Source: Candidatus Pantoea persica
GTDB lineage: Bacteria; Pseudomonadota; Gammaproteobacteria; Enterobacterales; Enterobacteriaceae
Reading direction: 5' to 3'
Assembly (NCBI RefSeq): GCF_013753875.1
Contig: NZ_SMDS01000018.1
Span: 279,359-343,358 of the forward strand
DNA length: 64,000 bases
Shown here in pieces: positions 21,555 to 33,118 of this stretch (position 1 is its first letter; each line of letters opens with the position of its first letter). The position numbers and the translations under genes were made by a program. A model generated the notes under the pieces. The model had not been told where the DNA came from. It saw only the letters and a program-made list of their open reading frames with translations, and did no database searches.

Positions 21555-24500
21555 GTGCGATCCTTTCTCTTCCTGATGCTGAGCCTCTGGCTCAGCACCT
21601 CAGCACTGGCGGCCACGGTGCCAGAGACCAGCCAACTTAAACAGGCGTTGGAGGAAGCGAAAGCAGCAAAAACCTCACCTGCCCAGGCTGAACAGGTGCA
21701 ATCCCTCGAAGCCGCCCTAAACACCCTTTCCGAACGCGATGCGTCGCTGACGCGCGCAGAGGCAGAGCAGTATCAGCAGGTTATCGACAATTTTCCCCGC
21801 CTGGTGCGCGAGCTGCGCCAGCAGATCGCTTCGCTGGACGACGGCGGCAAAAGCGTGCGCGGCGCCATGAGCAGCGCTCAGCTCAATCAGGAGATTCTGC
21901 AGGTCAGCAGCCAGCTGCTGGAAGAGGGCCGTCAGGCGCATCAGGAACAGGATTGCGCCCGCGAGATCAGCGATTTGCTCTCGCAGCTGCCGCAGCAGCA
22001 GACCGACACGCGTCGCGCCATGAATGAAAGCGACCGCCGTCTGCAAAACGGCGCTGCCGCCTCGCCGTGGGCGCAGCAGGCGGAGAACGCGCTGAACAAA
22101 GCGCGCGTCGATGCACTCGAGCTGGAGCAGCTCTCCGCCAATAACCGTCAGGAGCTGGCGCACACCGAGCAGCTGGCGGAAAACAGCGGCGATCTGCCGC
22201 CCGCCATCAGCGATCAGTTTCGCGTCAACCGCGACCTCTCCAGCGCACTGAATCAGCAGGCGCAGCGCATGGATCTGGTGGCCTCTCAGCAGTGGCTGGC
22301 GACCAACCAAATTATTCAGGTGCGTCAGGCGTTATGCACACTGCACGAACAAGTCGCAGTGGCTGGGCGCCTCCAATCTGCTCAGTGAAGCGCTGCGCCC
22401 CAGGTGGCGCGCCTGCCTGAGATGCCCAAATCGCAGCAAATCGACAATGAGATGGCGCAGCTGCGCGTGCAGCGCCTGCGCTATGAAGATCTGCAGCAGC
22501 AGCAGTAGGTGCTGCGCAAAGCGCACCAGCCCGACGGCCAGCCCTTTACCGCGGAACAGCGGCGCATTCTTGATGCGCAGTTGAAAACCCAGCGCGAGCT
22601 GCTCAACTCGCTGATCTCCGGCTGCGACACGCTGATCCTCGAAATTACCAAGCTCAAGGTGGCCAATACCCAGCTGCAGGATGCGCTGACCGATGTCAAA
22701 GACGCCACCCACCGCTATCTCTTCTGGATGGCGGATATCAGCCCGATCGGCCTGAGCTATCCGGTCGAAGTGGCGCGCGATCTCTCGCGCCTGCTGTCGT
22801 TCTATACCCTCAGCCAGCTGGGCAAAGCGCTGGCGATGATGGTCACTAGCCGCGAAACGGTGCTGCTGATGGTCGGCGCGCTGCTGCTGGTTGGCTTCAG
22901 CATCCGCACGCGCCGCCACTTCAACACGTTCCGCGTTCGGCGAGCAAAGTGGGCAAGGTGACCTAGGATCGCTTCCGCCTGACGCTGCGCACCGTTTTCT
23001 GGTCAATCCTGGTGGCGCTGCCGGTGCTGTGGGCCGCGATCGGCTTCGGCCTGCAGCACGCCTGGCCCTACCCGATCGCCGTGGCGTTCGGCAACGGCAT
23101 TACCGCGACGCTGTCGCTGCTGTGGGCCTTTATGATCAGCGCCGCCTTCGCCCGGCCTAACGGGCTTTTTGTGGTGCACTCCCGCTGGCCGCAGCGGCGT
23201 GTCGCGCGCGCCATGCGCTACTACTTGCTGACTATCGGCCTGATTGTGCCGCTGATCATGCTGCTGATCGCCTTCGCTAATAAGGAGGATCGGTCGACTC
23301 TGCTTTATTCTAATCTGCGGCGCGCGCTCTATCGTGATCGTTAGCCTGAAGCGCGCCGGCATCCCACTCTATCTCGATAAAGAGGGTAACGGCGACAATC
23401 TGGTGAGTCGCGTGCTGTGGAACCTGATGATCGCCATTCCGCTGGCGGCCGCCCTCGCCTCGACCATCGGCTATCTGGCAACCGCGCAGGCGCGGCTGGA
23501 AACCTCCATCGCCATCTGGTTCCTGCTGCTGGTGATTTACCACATTATCCGCTGCTGGATGCTGATCCAGCGGCGCCGCATCGCCTTCGACCGCGCCCGT
23601 CAGCGGCACGCCGATATGCTGGCGAACCGCGCGCGCAACGAGGAGGAGGAAGAGGCAGGCGCCGCCAACGCCGAGCCGGATGTGGAGGAGCCGATTATCG
23701 ATCTGGACGCCATCAGCGCCCAGTCGCTGCGGCTGGTGTGCTCGATTTTGACCCTGCTGGCGCTGGTGTCGGTGATTGTGCTCTGGTCGGAGATTCACTC
23801 CGCGTTCGGCTTCCTAGAAAATATCCGCCTGTGGGACGTCAGCACCACGGTACAGGGCGTCGAGAGCATGCAGCCGATTACGCTGGGCTCGGTATTTATC
23901 GCCATTCTAGTGCTGATTATTACCACGCAGCTGGTGCTGCTGCAGCACCTAAGCCTGACGCCGGCACCGGCTACGCCATTACCACGCTGACCAAATATGT
24001 GCTGATGCTGGTGGGCGGCCTGATCGGCTTCTTGATGACTGGCATTGAGTGGTCGAAGCTGAAGTGGCTGGTCGCCGCGCTCAGCGTCGGGCTTGGTTTC
24101 GGCCTGCAGGAGATTTTCGCCAACTTTATTTCCGGCCTGATTATCCTGTTCGAAAAACCGATTCGCATCGGCGACACCGTGACCATCCGCGATCTCACCG
24201 GCAGCATTACGCGCATCAACACGCGCGCCACCACCATCGTCGACTGGGCCTGCAAAGAGATCATCGTGCCGAACAAGGCCTTTATCACCGAGCAGTTCGT
24301 TAACTGGTCGCTCTCTGACTCGGTGACGCGCGTCGTGCTGACCATTCCTGCGCCCGCGCACGTCAACAGCGAAGAGATCACCACGGTGCTGCGGCAGGCG
24401 TGCGAACGCTGTAGCTATGTGCTGGATATGCCTGCGCCGGAGGTGTTCCTGGTGGATCTGCAGCAGGGTATTCAGCTGTTCGAACTGCGCATCCACGCGG

Positions 24501-24685
24501 CCGAAATGGGCCACAGCATACCGCTGCGTCATGAGCTGCACCAGCTGATCCTGAAAGGCTTCGCCGAGCACGGCATGGAGATGCCCTTCCCGCCTTTCCA
24601 AGTGCGCATGAAGACGCTGGGCAAGAAAGCGCCCGCCAGCAACGGCACGCCCGCGTCGCGCACCTTTAAGTCCGGCGGCATATAG
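21555..24685 (+). pseudogene. mscM: mscM (yjeP), miniconductance mechanosensitive channel (multiple lesions)
   Basis: MscM is a ~1,100-residue MscS-family inner-membrane channel opened by osmotic downshock. From GTG 21555 a signal peptide (FLFLMLSLWLSTSALA) and a long Gln/Glu-rich periplasmic coiled-coil region are readable. The frame shifts near 22355, is stopped by TAG at 22506-22508 and again by TAG at 22964-22966, shifts near 23290 and 23340, and has lost about a dozen codons near 23940 before TGYAITTLTKY. The pore and MscS core are conserved after that (GLGFGLQEIFANFISGLIILFEKPIRIGDTV, PNKAFITEQFVNWSLSD), to TAG at 24683-24685. It belongs with psd in E. coli. Function is certainly lost. 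Confidence 0.93.
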
Positions 24686-24689
24686 AAAA

Positions 24690-24717
24690 AAGCACCCCCG
24701 GCGAGTCGGGCGTGCTT
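24690..24717. terminator. bidirectional terminator between mscM and mdh
   Basis: A hairpin with arms AAGCAC and GTGCTT outside and CCCG with CGGG inside, separated by one C/C mismatch. A run of six A precedes it, which reads as a T-run for minus-strand transcripts leaving mdh. It sits between the convergent ends of mscM and mdh, at the synteny junction described in the findings. Confidence 0.7.
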
Positions 24718-24734
24718 ATCCTGCGGTGACGGCC

Positions 24735-25673
24735 TTAGCCCTTCACAAACGCTTCGCCCTGGACAATATCTTTACGCAGCGTCTCCAGCATGCCGTCCAG
24801 CGCCTGCTGTTCAAACGCGCTGAGCGTGCCTACAGGGCGCCGCTCGGCTACGCCGTTTTTGCCCAGCAGTAGCGGCTGCGAGAAGAAGCGGGCATGCTCG
24901 CCGTCGCCCTCGACGTAGGCGCACTCGACCACATTGGCTTCGCCCTGCATGGCGTGCACCAGCGACAGGCCGAAGCGCGCCGCAGCCTGCCCCATCGACA
25001 GCGTGGCGGAGCCGCCGCCCGCTTTCGCCTCCACCACCTCGGTGCCGGCGTTCTGAATGCGTTTAGTAAGGCTGGCCACCTCATCGTCGCTGAAGCTGAC
25101 GCCCGCGACCTGCGACAGCAGCGGCAGAATGGTGACGCCGGAATGGCCGCCGATAACCGGCACCTCAATCTCTTCGGGCTGCTTGCCTTTCAGTTCGGCG
25201 ACAAAGGTGTTGGCGCGGATGATGTCGAGTGTGGTCACGCCGAACAGCCGGTTTTTGTCATAAACGCCATGCTTTTTCAGCACGTTGGCGGCGATAGCGA
25301 CCGTGGTATTGACCGGATTGGTGATAATGCCGATCAGCGTGTCAGGCGCAGTTTGCGCCACCTGATCAATCAGGTTGCGCACGATGCCCGCATTAACGTT
25401 AAACAGATCGGCGCGGTCCATGCCCGGCTTGCGGGCGACCCCGGCCGAGATCAGGACAATATTCGCGCCTTTGAGCGCGGGCGTCGCATCTTCGCCGCTG
25501 AAGCCTTCGACCTTTACCGCCGTTGAAATATGACTTAGATCGACCGCCACGCCAGGGGTGACCGGCGAGATGTCGTAGAGTGAGAGCGCTGAACCCGCAG
25601 GAAGCTGGGTTTTTAACAGAAGGGCAAGCGCTTGGCCGATACCGCCAGCGGCGCCAAGAACGGCAACTTTCAT
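24735..25673 (-). CDS. mdh: malate dehydrogenase (NAD+)
   Basis: A complete 312-residue Mdh, the same length as in E. coli, that interconverts malate and oxaloacetate in the TCA cycle. The NAD-binding motif [14 protein letters not shown] is at residues 7-20. ARKPGMDR holds the substrate-binding arginines, ITNPVN is conserved, and GGHSG near residue 176-180 holds the catalytic His. The start [11 protein letters not shown] is the family start. It is divergent from argR across 427 bases, as in E. coli. It is intact. Confidence 0.97.
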   Translation of the reverse strand: MKVAVLGAAGGIGQALALLLKTQLPAGSALSLYDISPVTPGVAVDLSHISTAVKVEGFSGEDATPALKGANIVLISAGVARKPGMDRADLFNVNAGIVRNLIDQVAQTAPDTLIGIITNPVNTTVAIAANVLKKHGVYDKNRLFGVTTLDIIRANTFVAELKGKQPEEIEVPVIGGHSGVTILPLLSQVAGVSFSDDEVASLTKRIQNAGTEVVEAKAGGGSATLSMGQAAARFGLSLVHAMQGEANVVECAYVEGDGEHARFFSQPLLLGKNGVAERRPVGTLSAFEQQALDGMLETLRKDIVQGEAFVKG

Positions 25674-26571
<898 letters not shown>

Positions 26572-26583
26572 GCAGTGTTGCCT

Positions 26584-26606
26584 GACCGGCAGCTTGGCTG
26601 TCGGTC
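26584..26606 (+). terminator. probable argR terminator
   Basis: GACCGGCAG and CTGTCGGTC form a 9-bp stem with one G-U pair, 12 nt after the argR stop. The following sequence is pyrimidine-rich (GCCTTTCCCCCC) rather than a clean T-run, so strength is uncertain. Confidence 0.55.
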
Positions 26607-27027
26607 GCCTTTCCCCCCTGCTCTTTTTACGCCCTTATCCCGCTTGTTTTCTCTTCTTTCAGGCTGTTGGCTTATGCTTTCCGGTTCGCCCGAGCCGCGC
26701 CGATTTGGTCATGCTTTTTATTCTGCTTACCCTTTTGCGCTATTTTAAGCTGCTTTACACAACAGCATTAGCGATATTACCCAGGTCCAAATCAACATCC
26801 AGCAATTTTTATTGGTCACGTTCTCACAAAAAGTTAACTGGGCTTAACCCCATGAATTCACAGTTAATTAAAGATAACTGACGCATTTCCAATGCGTTTT
26901 TCATAACCATAAACAATAAAAATGAAGCATAAGGATAAATAATAACAACAAAATTAATTGCGGAATATTAATTTCACTCACAATTAGTTCTATACTTCTT
27001 TCTGTGATGCAAATCACACCAAACAAA
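26607..27027. other. intergenic region between argR and the DUF1471 genes
   Basis: About 420 bases with no gene that I can support. The part from ~26740 on is clearly A/T-rich compared with its neighbours, which fits a regulated promoter region for the yhcN-type genes. Short open frames here show no family resemblance. Confidence 0.5.
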
Positions 27028-27427
27028 ATGAATGTTAAAACTACTATCGCCATTCTGAGTACTCTATCTGCCCTGTCATTTGGCGCATTTGCAGCAGAAT
27101 CGGTTAACCAGCAGCAGGCGCAAAATCTTTAGCCTGTTGGCACCGTCAGCGTCAGCGGCGTTGCCGGTTCACCGACGCAGATCAATGACAAGCTTAATGC
27201 AAAAGCGGAACAGCAAGGTGCCAGCGCCGCCAGCCTGGTTTCCAATGAGCAGGCGGAAACGCTGTAGCCCCTTAACCAGACCATCAGCATCAGTGGTCAC
27301 GACGGCGGTCAGACCAATATTCGTCAGGAACTGTCTCAGAAAGCCGATGCGCAGGGTGCGCCACTACCGCATTATTGAGAACAACCAAGACGACACCTAT
27401 CACGTCACGGCCGAGCTGTATAAATAA
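27028..27427 (+). pseudogene. two-repeat DUF1471 (YhcN/BhsA-like) periplasmic protein, two TAG codons and a frameshift
   Basis: A dead relative of yhcN directly upstream of it. From ATG 27028 a signal peptide (AILSTLSALSFGAFAA) leads into AQNL-TAG-PVGTVSVSGVAGSPTQINDKLNAKAEQQGASA. The intact yhcN next door has Gln at the position of this TAG (27130-27132). Without finishing that domain, the sequence runs into a second half: ETL-TAG-PLNQTISISG, with TAG at 27265-27267, then QTNIRQELSQKADAQGA. A frameshift near 27360 moves the last part, HYRIIENNQDDTYHVTAELYK, to TAA at 27425-27427. It therefore looks like two DUF1471 units, the first lacking its last beta strand, or a fusion of two tandem genes by deletion. 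DUF1471 proteins are small stress- and biofilm-related periplasmic proteins. Confidence 0.78.
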
Positions 27428-27524
27428 TTAACCGACTGGGCGCCCGTATGACGCCTGGCCCTGTCGACGACCCGCATCCCTTAACGTTACCCGCAGATTG
27501 TTGATCGTAACGAGGAGACGAACA

Positions 27525-27791
27525 ATGAAAATCAAAGCAACCATCGCAACCGTTAGCCTGCTTTCCGCACTCGCATTTGGCGCCCAGGCGGCGCAGCTAG
27601 TGACTGGCAATCAGGCACAGAATATGCAGCCTGCGGGCACCGTCACCATCAGCAGCACCGCCGGCACGCCGATGGACTATCGCGCACAGCTGTCGCAGAA
27701 AGCTGATGAGCAAGGCGCCAGCGCCTATAAAGTGATTGAGGCGCGCACTGGCGACAACTATCACTTCACCGCTGAGCTCTATAAGTAATTC
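27525..27791 (+). CDS. yhcN: YhcN, DUF1471 periplasmic stress protein
   Basis: A complete protein of about 87 residues: an N-terminal signal peptide (MKIKATIATVSLLSALAFGAQA) followed by one DUF1471 domain, PAGTVTISSTAGTPMDYRAQLSQKADEQGASAY, and the family ending FTAELYK. Length and sequence match E. coli YhcN, which is linked to acid and peroxide stress. An AGGAG site lies 9 nt before the ATG. It keeps the E. coli position between argR and yhcO, and a strong terminator follows. It is the surviving member of a tandem pair. Confidence 0.92.
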
Positions 27792-27816
27792 CTTGTCACC
27801 TGATGACAAACCCCTT

Positions 27817-27841
27817 GGCCCCGCTTGTCGGGGCCCTTTTT
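27817..27841 (+). terminator. intrinsic terminator after yhcN
   Basis: GGCCCC and GGGGCC form a GC-rich stem (27817-27835, 7-nt loop) followed by CCTTTTT. It is a clear Rho-independent terminator for yhcN; yhcO converges on it from the other side. Confidence 0.88.
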
Positions 27842-27843
27842 GC

Positions 27844-28120
27844 TTATTTGACGTTAAAACGGAGCTGGCCTTCCAGCTCCTCTTCTGCTTCTCTGCTTCG
27901 TCAAAAACAGGATGAGCGCGCCGTAGCGCCGTTTCTGTCCCTTACCCAGATTCACGAATTCAATTTCCAGCGGCATCGGCAGCTCTTCGCCAGTGACAGC
28001 ATCCCATAGCCCGTCCAGATCGCCAATGCGGCACTCGTTCAACCCGAACCGCTCGCTGAACTGACGGAAAAAATGGGACTGGTCGACAATCTCATCAAAG
28101 TCGAAACGTTCGCTTTTCAT
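27844..28120 (-). pseudogene. yhcO: yhcO, barstar-family protein with frameshifted C-terminus
   Basis: The gene follows E. coli YhcO (about 90 residues, barstar-like fold) from MKSERFDFDEIVDQSHFFRQF through DLDGLWDAVTGEELPMPLEIEF to RRYGALILF. At a run of five T (about 27902-27906) the frame slips, so the last ~19 residues are unrelated (TKQRSRRGAGRPAPF) and it stops at 27854. In the alternative frame the family ending EEELEGQLRFNVK and TAA at 27844-27846 are present. The product would have almost normal length, so residual function is possible. Barstar proteins inhibit ribonucleases; the partner of YhcO is unknown. A good AGGAG site precedes the start. Confidence 0.68.
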
Positions 28121-28175
28121 AGTGAAGGCTCCTGTCCTTCTTGACGGACAACGCCAGCGCGCCCGCGCACTGGTG

Positions 28176-29630
28176 CTAATCCAGGCCGCCGAGATGCAGC
28201 GTTTTGACCTCCAAGTATTCCTCTAGGCCGAGCACCGACCCTTCCCGCCCCAGGCCAGACTCTTTAACTCCGCCGAAAGGCGCCAGCTCTGTCGATACCG
28301 CACACTCGTTGACACCGATCATGCCGCTTTCCAGCGCCGCCGAGACCCGGAAAACGCGCTGCAGGTTCTGGGTATAAAAGTAGGCCGCCAGGCCGAATTC
28401 GGTGTCGTTGGCGCACCGGATCGCCTCCGCCTCGTCAGTAAAGTGGAAACAGGCCGCCACCGGACCAAAGGTCTCTTCCTGCGCCAGCTTCATCTTTTCA
28501 TTGGCGTCGGCGATCACCGTGGGCTGCCAGAAGTTGCCGCCCAGCGCGTGCCGCTCGCCGCCTGTGACGATGCGGCCCCCTTTGGCGATGGCGTCTTGGA
28601 CGTGCTCTTCCACCTTATCCACGGCGGCCGCCTCAATCAGCGGCCCCACCACCACGCCCTCTTCCATGCCGTTGCCGACCTTGAGCTTTTTCACCTCATC
28701 TGCCAGCTGGTTAACAAAGCGATCGTAAACGGCGTCATGGATATAGAAGCGGTTCACGCTGACGCACACCTGGCCCGCATTGCGAAACTTATTGGCGATG
28801 GCGCCTTTCACCGCCGCATCGATATCCGCATCCTCAAAAACGATATAGGGTGCGTTGCCGCCCAGCTCCATCGACACTTTTTTCATGGTGTCCGCCGCCT
28901 TGCGTACCAGGGTTTTGCCGACCAGCGTCGAGCCGGTGAAGGAAATTTTCCGCACCGCCTTGCTGGACATAATGGCATCGCTGATGGCGTGGGTATCGCC
29001 CGCGACCGCATTCAGCACGCCGTCCGGCACGCCCGCTTTTTTCGCCAGCGCCAGCAGCGCGAAGGCACACAGCGGCGTATTGTTGGCGGGCTTGATAATG
29101 CCGGTGCAGCCAGCAGCCAGCGCCGGGCCGAGCTTGCGCGTCAGCATCGCCATCGGGAAATTCCACGGCGTAATGGCCGCCACCACGCCAATCGGCTCGC
29201 GGGTCGCCAGGATGCGCGATCCCGCTTTGGCCGGCGGAATAATCTCGCCGTTGGCGCGCTTCGCCTGCTCGGCGAACCACTGGATAAAGCTGGCGGCATA
29301 CTCCACCTCGCCTTCCGCCTCTTTCAGCGGCTTGCCCTGCTCGGCGGTCATCAGCTGCGCCAGCCAAGCCTTGTTCTCAATCATCAGCTGGTACCAGTGA
29401 TAGAGTATTTCGGCGCGCGCTTTCGCCGTCTGCGCGCGCCAGGCGGGAAAGGCGTGCTCCGCCGCGGCAATGGCCTGTTCGGTTTCAGCCCGGCCCGCCC
29501 GAGCGACAGCGGCCAGTACCTCGCCGGTTGCCGGATTCAACACGTCGAAGGTGGCGGCGGTGCGTCGCCATTCGCCGTCAGCCAGATAGCCGGTCTGGAA
29601 AAATTCGCTGTCGTGTAGAGAAGTTGTCAT
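28176..29630 (-). CDS. NAD(P)-dependent succinate-semialdehyde dehydrogenase (GabD-like)
   Basis: A complete 484-residue aldehyde dehydrogenase. PWNFPMAMLTRKLGPALAAGC (residues ~150-170) is the Rossmann region, SFTGSTLVGK binds the cofactor, MELGGNAPYIVFEDAD holds the general-base Glu, and FRNAGQVCVSVNRFYI holds the catalytic Cys near residue 290. The Arg-containing segment and the C-terminal PFGGVKESGLGREG match the GabD/SSADH subgroup, which oxidises succinate semialdehyde from GABA or related compounds to succinate. Substrate is inferred from family only. E. coli has no such gene between yhcO and aaeB. It is intact, unusual for a dispensable catabolic gene in this region. Confidence 0.85.
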   Translation of the reverse strand: MTTSLHDSEFFQTGYLADGEWRRTAATFDVLNPATGEVLAAVARAGRAETEQAIAAAEHAFPAWRAQTAKARAEILYHWYQLMIENKAWLAQLMTAEQGKPLKEAEGEVEYAASFIQWFAEQAKRANGEIIPPAKAGSRILATREPIGVVAAITPWNFPMAMLTRKLGPALAAGCTGIIKPANNTPLCAFALLALAKKAGVPDGVLNAVAGDTHAISDAIMSSKAVRKISFTGSTLVGKTLVRKAADTMKKVSMELGGNAPYIVFEDADIDAAVKGAIANKFRNAGQVCVSVNRFYIHDAVYDRFVNQLADEVKKLKVGNGMEEGVVVGPLIEAAAVDKVEEHVQDAIAKGGRIVTGGERHALGGNFWQPTVIADANEKMKLAQEETFGPVAACFHFTDEAEAIRCANDTEFGLAAYFYTQNLQRVFRVSAALESGMIGVNECAVSTELAPFGGVKESGLGREGSVLGLEEYLEVKTLHLGGLD

Positions 29631-29730
29631 CGGTTCGCTCCTGTCAGTTTCTTTTCCTGTCAGAAAAGTATAGATGGCAAAAGCGACCGTTTTGTGGAGG
29701 GCGTGCCGCTGCGCGGTGCAGCGGCCTGAT

Positions 29731-31686
29731 TCAGATTTGGATGAGGGTGTTTCGGTACTTACTTAGCATATCGGCCAGCCGCTTCACCGGTTCGGTCACG
29801 CTGATGGGCGCGTCATACTGCGCCAGTTTCTGCTGGTAAACCTCAAACTCCGCCAGCAGCTGCTCGAAGCCGTGCCGCCTTTTCTCATCGCTGCGCGCGG
29901 AGATCACATGGTTGGCCGTGTAGCGCAGCTGGCGATGAAACGCCGAGAGGTCGGCGTTGATCGGTACCTCCGCATGGCGCAGCCGCTGATGGCCAATGAT
30001 CAGCGTCAGCGCGATGCGGTACTTGTCGATATCGCCGGGAAACAAGTTCAGCAACATAAACAGCTGCTGGTAGAGCGCCGGCAAGAGATTTTCCCGCCGG
30101 CGCGCCCGATTGGTGGTCAGCGTCGACACGGCGGCGTACATAAAGCGGTTCAGCAGCTTGCGTCCGGTGCGCGCCTTCGACTTGTCGCGGATCAGCAGGA
30201 TCACCGTCAGCGCCACGAAGCAGCCGATAACCTGGCCCAGCACGTTGTCGAGAAAGACGTTGAACTCGAACTGCATCGGATTATCCAGCACCAGTACGTT
30301 AAGGGTACCGATGAGCGCGCCAAGGGTGCCCAGCTGGCGACGCTGGACGAAGATGCCGCTGACGAAGCCGAGCAGGCCGATGGCGATACAGAGCAGCAGC
30401 GCGCTCTGCTGCGTATTGGGCAGCACATACATAAAGTAAAGCGTGCCGAGCGGCACCGCGACGATCATGCCGTAGAGGAAATCTTTCGCCATCATCAGCG
30501 GGTTCGGCACGCGCATCGCCAGCGCGGTGATCACCGCCAGCATCACCATACAGCCGCTGCCGGAGGTCCAGCCGGTGTAGAGCCAGAACAGCGAGCCGAG
30601 CGCGGTGGCGGTAAAGGTGCGGATACCGTTGATCATGGCGTGATGGGTTTCGGCGGAGCGAGCCTGGATGACGATTTCGCGCTGCAGGATGTTCTCCTCC
30701 AGCGTGGTAATGCGACTGTTGCTTTTGATCCCTTTTAGCAGCAGCAGATATTCCGTCGCCGCGCCCACCCAGCTGGCCAGGGTCACCGGCGCCTTGCCTT
30801 CGCTGCTGACGGCGATCGCCCGACGCATCACCTTCATGCGCTTATGCACGTCGGCGACGTTTTCCACCTCTTTTTCCACCAGCAGGCGATACTGCGGCGG
30901 GATATATTCCGGGTGTGAATTCTGGATCAGGAAGGTTTCTGCCGCCTGGGTAATCATGGTCAGCGACAGGGTATTGAGCATTTTCAGGCGGCGGTTGGCG
31001 TTTTGCCAGCGTGACGACTCTATCATCAGCTGGCCGCGCATGGTGCCGAGCGCCGTGGTGCGGCGCACCAGCGCGCTCCACGCTTTATCGACTTCCTCTT
31101 TATCTTCATGCGCGACGCAGAGCTGCAGCAGCCGGTAGTGCGCCACCAGCAGCGCGTCGACCTCGGTGTCGATCACCTTTTTAATCGAGCGCGGCGAGAA
31201 GATCATATCGGCGAGGATGGCGCACAGGATGCCCAGCACAATATCGCTGCAGCGCTCCACGGCGAACTGCGGCGCCAGCGTCAGGCCACCGCTGGCGTCA
31301 GCGGTCACCACGATAATCAGCGCGGTATAGCCCGCCAGTCCGATTGCATAGGAGTTTTCGACTTTAATCAGCGAGGAGAGCCAGACGCAGACGCCCGCCC
31401 AGATGCAGCAGAGCAGCAGCATCACCACCGGCGCGCGCACCGTGGCGATCATAATCGTCAGCGCGGCGATACAGCCGATAAAGGTGCCGATAATGCGCAG
31501 CACGCCGCGGTAGCGCAGCGCGCCTGAATAGGGATCGCCGCCGGCGACGAAGGCGGTGCCGCCGGCCACGATGCCGGTGGTCATCACCGCCCAGCGAGGC
31601 GTTTCAAGGTTGAGGTGAAAGCCGATCATCAGCGTCGCTACCAGCGCAAAGGTCAGCTTTACCGGGAAACGCATGAACTCGATCAT
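29731..31686 (-). CDS. aaeB: AaeB, aromatic-acid efflux pump inner-membrane subunit
   Basis: A complete 651-residue protein of the aromatic acid exporter (FUSC-like) family. It has two blocks of hydrophobic segments (about residues 10-170 and 360-500) separated by a cytoplasmic region, giving the expected two sets of membrane helices. Family features include [26 protein letters not shown] at the start and the [40 protein letters not shown] region near the end. With AaeA it exports p-hydroxybenzoate and related acids. It follows aaeA with an 11-nt gap. A GC-rich inverted repeat lies just past the stop (29705-29725). It appears intact. Confidence 0.93.
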   Translation of the reverse strand: MIEFMRFPVKLTFALVATLMIGFHLNLETPRWAVMTTGIVAGGTAFVAGGDPYSGALRYRGVLRIIGTFIGCIAALTIMIATVRAPVVMLLLCCIWAGVCVWLSSLIKVENSYAIGLAGYTALIIVVTADASGGLTLAPQFAVERCSDIVLGILCAILADMIFSPRSIKKVIDTEVDALLVAHYRLLQLCVAHEDKEEVDKAWSALVRRTTALGTMRGQLMIESSRWQNANRRLKMLNTLSLTMITQAAETFLIQNSHPEYIPPQYRLLVEKEVENVADVHKRMKVMRRAIAVSSEGKAPVTLASWVGAATEYLLLLKGIKSNSRITTLEENILQREIVIQARSAETHHAMINGIRTFTATALGSLFWLYTGWTSGSGCMVMLAVITALAMRVPNPLMMAKDFLYGMIVAVPLGTLYFMYVLPNTQQSALLLCIAIGLLGFVSGIFVQRRQLGTLGALIGTLNVLVLDNPMQFEFNVFLDNVLGQVIGCFVALTVILLIRDKSKARTGRKLLNRFMYAAVSTLTTNRARRRENLLPALYQQLFMLLNLFPGDIDKYRIALTLIIGHQRLRHAEVPINADLSAFHRQLRYTANHVISARSDEKRRHGFEQLLAEFEVYQQKLAQYDAPISVTEPVKRLADMLSKYRNTLIQI

Positions 31687-31697
31687 ATCGTCCCCGC

Positions 31698-32630
31698 TTA
31701 ACCAAACTCACGCAGGCGATTGAAGAGACGCGACATCGGTGACACCTGAGTATCGGCGCGATCGTTCGGGCCGGTGATAACCACTGTCGCGGTGGTGCCC
31801 GCCGGGAAGCGTTTGCCCGGCTGCTGATCGAGATGAATACGCACCGGCACGCGCTGCGCCAGGCGCACCCATTCGAGACTGGAGTCAACGGTCGCCATAC
31901 CTTTGCTGTCCACCGAGCTGCTGCTGTTGGTGACGCCCGCCGCCATGCTGTCAACGGTGCCGCGCAGCACCACGTTGCTGCCGAGCGGCGTCACTTCCGC
32001 ACGATAGCCTGGCTGCACGCCATGCAGCTTGGTCTCTTCCAGATAGGCCAGCACGTAGAACGAGTGCTGCTGCACCAGCGCCACCGCCACCGAGCCGCGG
32101 GTGATGAATTCGCCCTGATAGACGTTTAGGTTGGTGACCCAGCCGTCAGACGGCGAGGTGATGGTGGTGCGATCGAGATCGATCTTCGCCAGATCGCGCG
32201 TGGCGATCGACTTCGCCAACTGATGCTCGGTGGTTTGCAGATCGTTATTCGCCTGGTCGATCGCTTCGCGCGATATCGCCGAGGTACCCAGCTTATTGCG
32301 GCGCGCCGCCTCACGGCGTTTTTCGCTGACCAGCGCCTGACAATATTCGACATCGGCCTGCGCCTCATCCAGCGCTTTTTGATAGCGTGGGCGATCCACC
32401 ACGAACAGGGTGTCGCCCTTTTTCACCAGCTGGTTGTCATGTACCGGCACGTCGGTAATGAGACCCGTCACGTCTGGCGAAATCGCCACGACATCTGCCA
32501 CGAATTTCGCGTCGCGCGTCCACGGCGACTCGGTGTAAAACACCCAGGCGCGGAAGATGATAACCACAGCGATAATAACCAGCAGGAGAGTAATCGCGTA
32601 GCGCGCGATTTTTCTTATTAGCGATTTCAC
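31698..32630 (-). CDS. aaeA: AaeA, aromatic-acid efflux pump membrane-fusion subunit
   Basis: A complete 310-residue HlyD/EmrA-type membrane-fusion protein. A single N-terminal membrane helix (~12-30) is followed by a biotinyl-lipoyl half motif ([33 protein letters not shown]), a helical hairpin with two coiled-coil arms (~75-155) and the second lipoyl half ([18 protein letters not shown]). The beta-barrel part ends in [14 protein letters not shown]. It bridges AaeB to the outer-membrane channel. It lies between aaeX and aaeB in one operon and is intact. Confidence 0.94.
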   Translation of the reverse strand: MKSLIRKIARYAITLLLVIIAVVIIFRAWVFYTESPWTRDAKFVADVVAISPDVTGLITDVPVHDNQLVKKGDTLFVVDRPRYQKALDEAQADVEYCQALVSEKRREAARRNKLGTSAISREAIDQANNDLQTTEHQLAKSIATRDLAKIDLDRTTITSPSDGWVTNLNVYQGEFITRGSVAVALVQQHSFYVLAYLEETKLHGVQPGYRAEVTPLGSNVVLRGTVDSMAAGVTNSSSSVDSKGMATVDSSLEWVRLAQRVPVRIHLDQQPGKRFPAGTTATVVITGPNDRADTQVSPMSRLFNRLREFG

Positions 32631-32637
32631 TTAAACC

Positions 32638-32841
32638 TCAGACGAATAGACGGGATACCAGGTAGAACACACAGCAGTAAAGCGCCGTGTTAAAAAGCGC
32701 CGGATGCCAGACAAGATCGTAGATCCCGCTCGGCGTCAGCAGGCGTTTCACTAACCAGAACAGCATTAGCGAGACGATTAATTCAATGAAGATGGGCGGG
32801 AACGAGAGCCCAAACACGACAAAAACCGGAAGCACACTCAT
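32638..32841 (-). CDS. aaeX: AaeX, small membrane protein of the aae operon
   Basis: A 67-residue protein almost identical in pattern to E. coli AaeX: two hydrophobic segments around the conserved [30 protein letters not shown] and YLVSRLFV. It is the first gene of aaeXAB, 7 nt before aaeA. Its role in export is not established. It is intact. Confidence 0.94.
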   Translation of the reverse strand: MSVLPVFVVFGLSFPPIFIELIVSLMLFWLVKRLLTPSGIYDLVWHPALFNTALYCCVFYLVSRLFV

Positions 32842-33118
32842 CAGGAATCCTTAGTTCGACCTCGCCGAGATGATCCTCTGCCTGTCCGGCCGCAAGCCGC
32901 GACGCAATGACGCTCGCGGACAGCCTCCCTGAGAAGGCAACATCCGAACCACTGCTGAGTAAATAATAGCGTATGATCGGGCAGCGACAGACATTTGACG
33001 CAGGGCGTCCGGACAAAAGCGAATCACCGGAAAATACCCCGGCGCGCATATAGTAACGCGCATGACTATACGTTTTCTACAGATTGTGAACTGAATCACT
33101 TTTTAGCCAGAGTAAACA
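32842..33118. promoter_or_regulatory. aaeX-aaeR divergent promoter region
   Basis: 277 bases between the divergent aaeX and aaeR. In E. coli AaeR activates aaeXAB from this region in response to aromatic acids. I did not identify a specific LysR-type T-N11-A site with confidence. The part next to aaeR (33040-33118) is A/T-rich, as expected of the promoter. Confidence 0.5.

Noticed and set aside
27844..28120. yhcO as half of a barnase-barstar toxin system
   Set aside because: No barnase-like ribonuclease gene is adjacent, and E. coli yhcO also stands without one.
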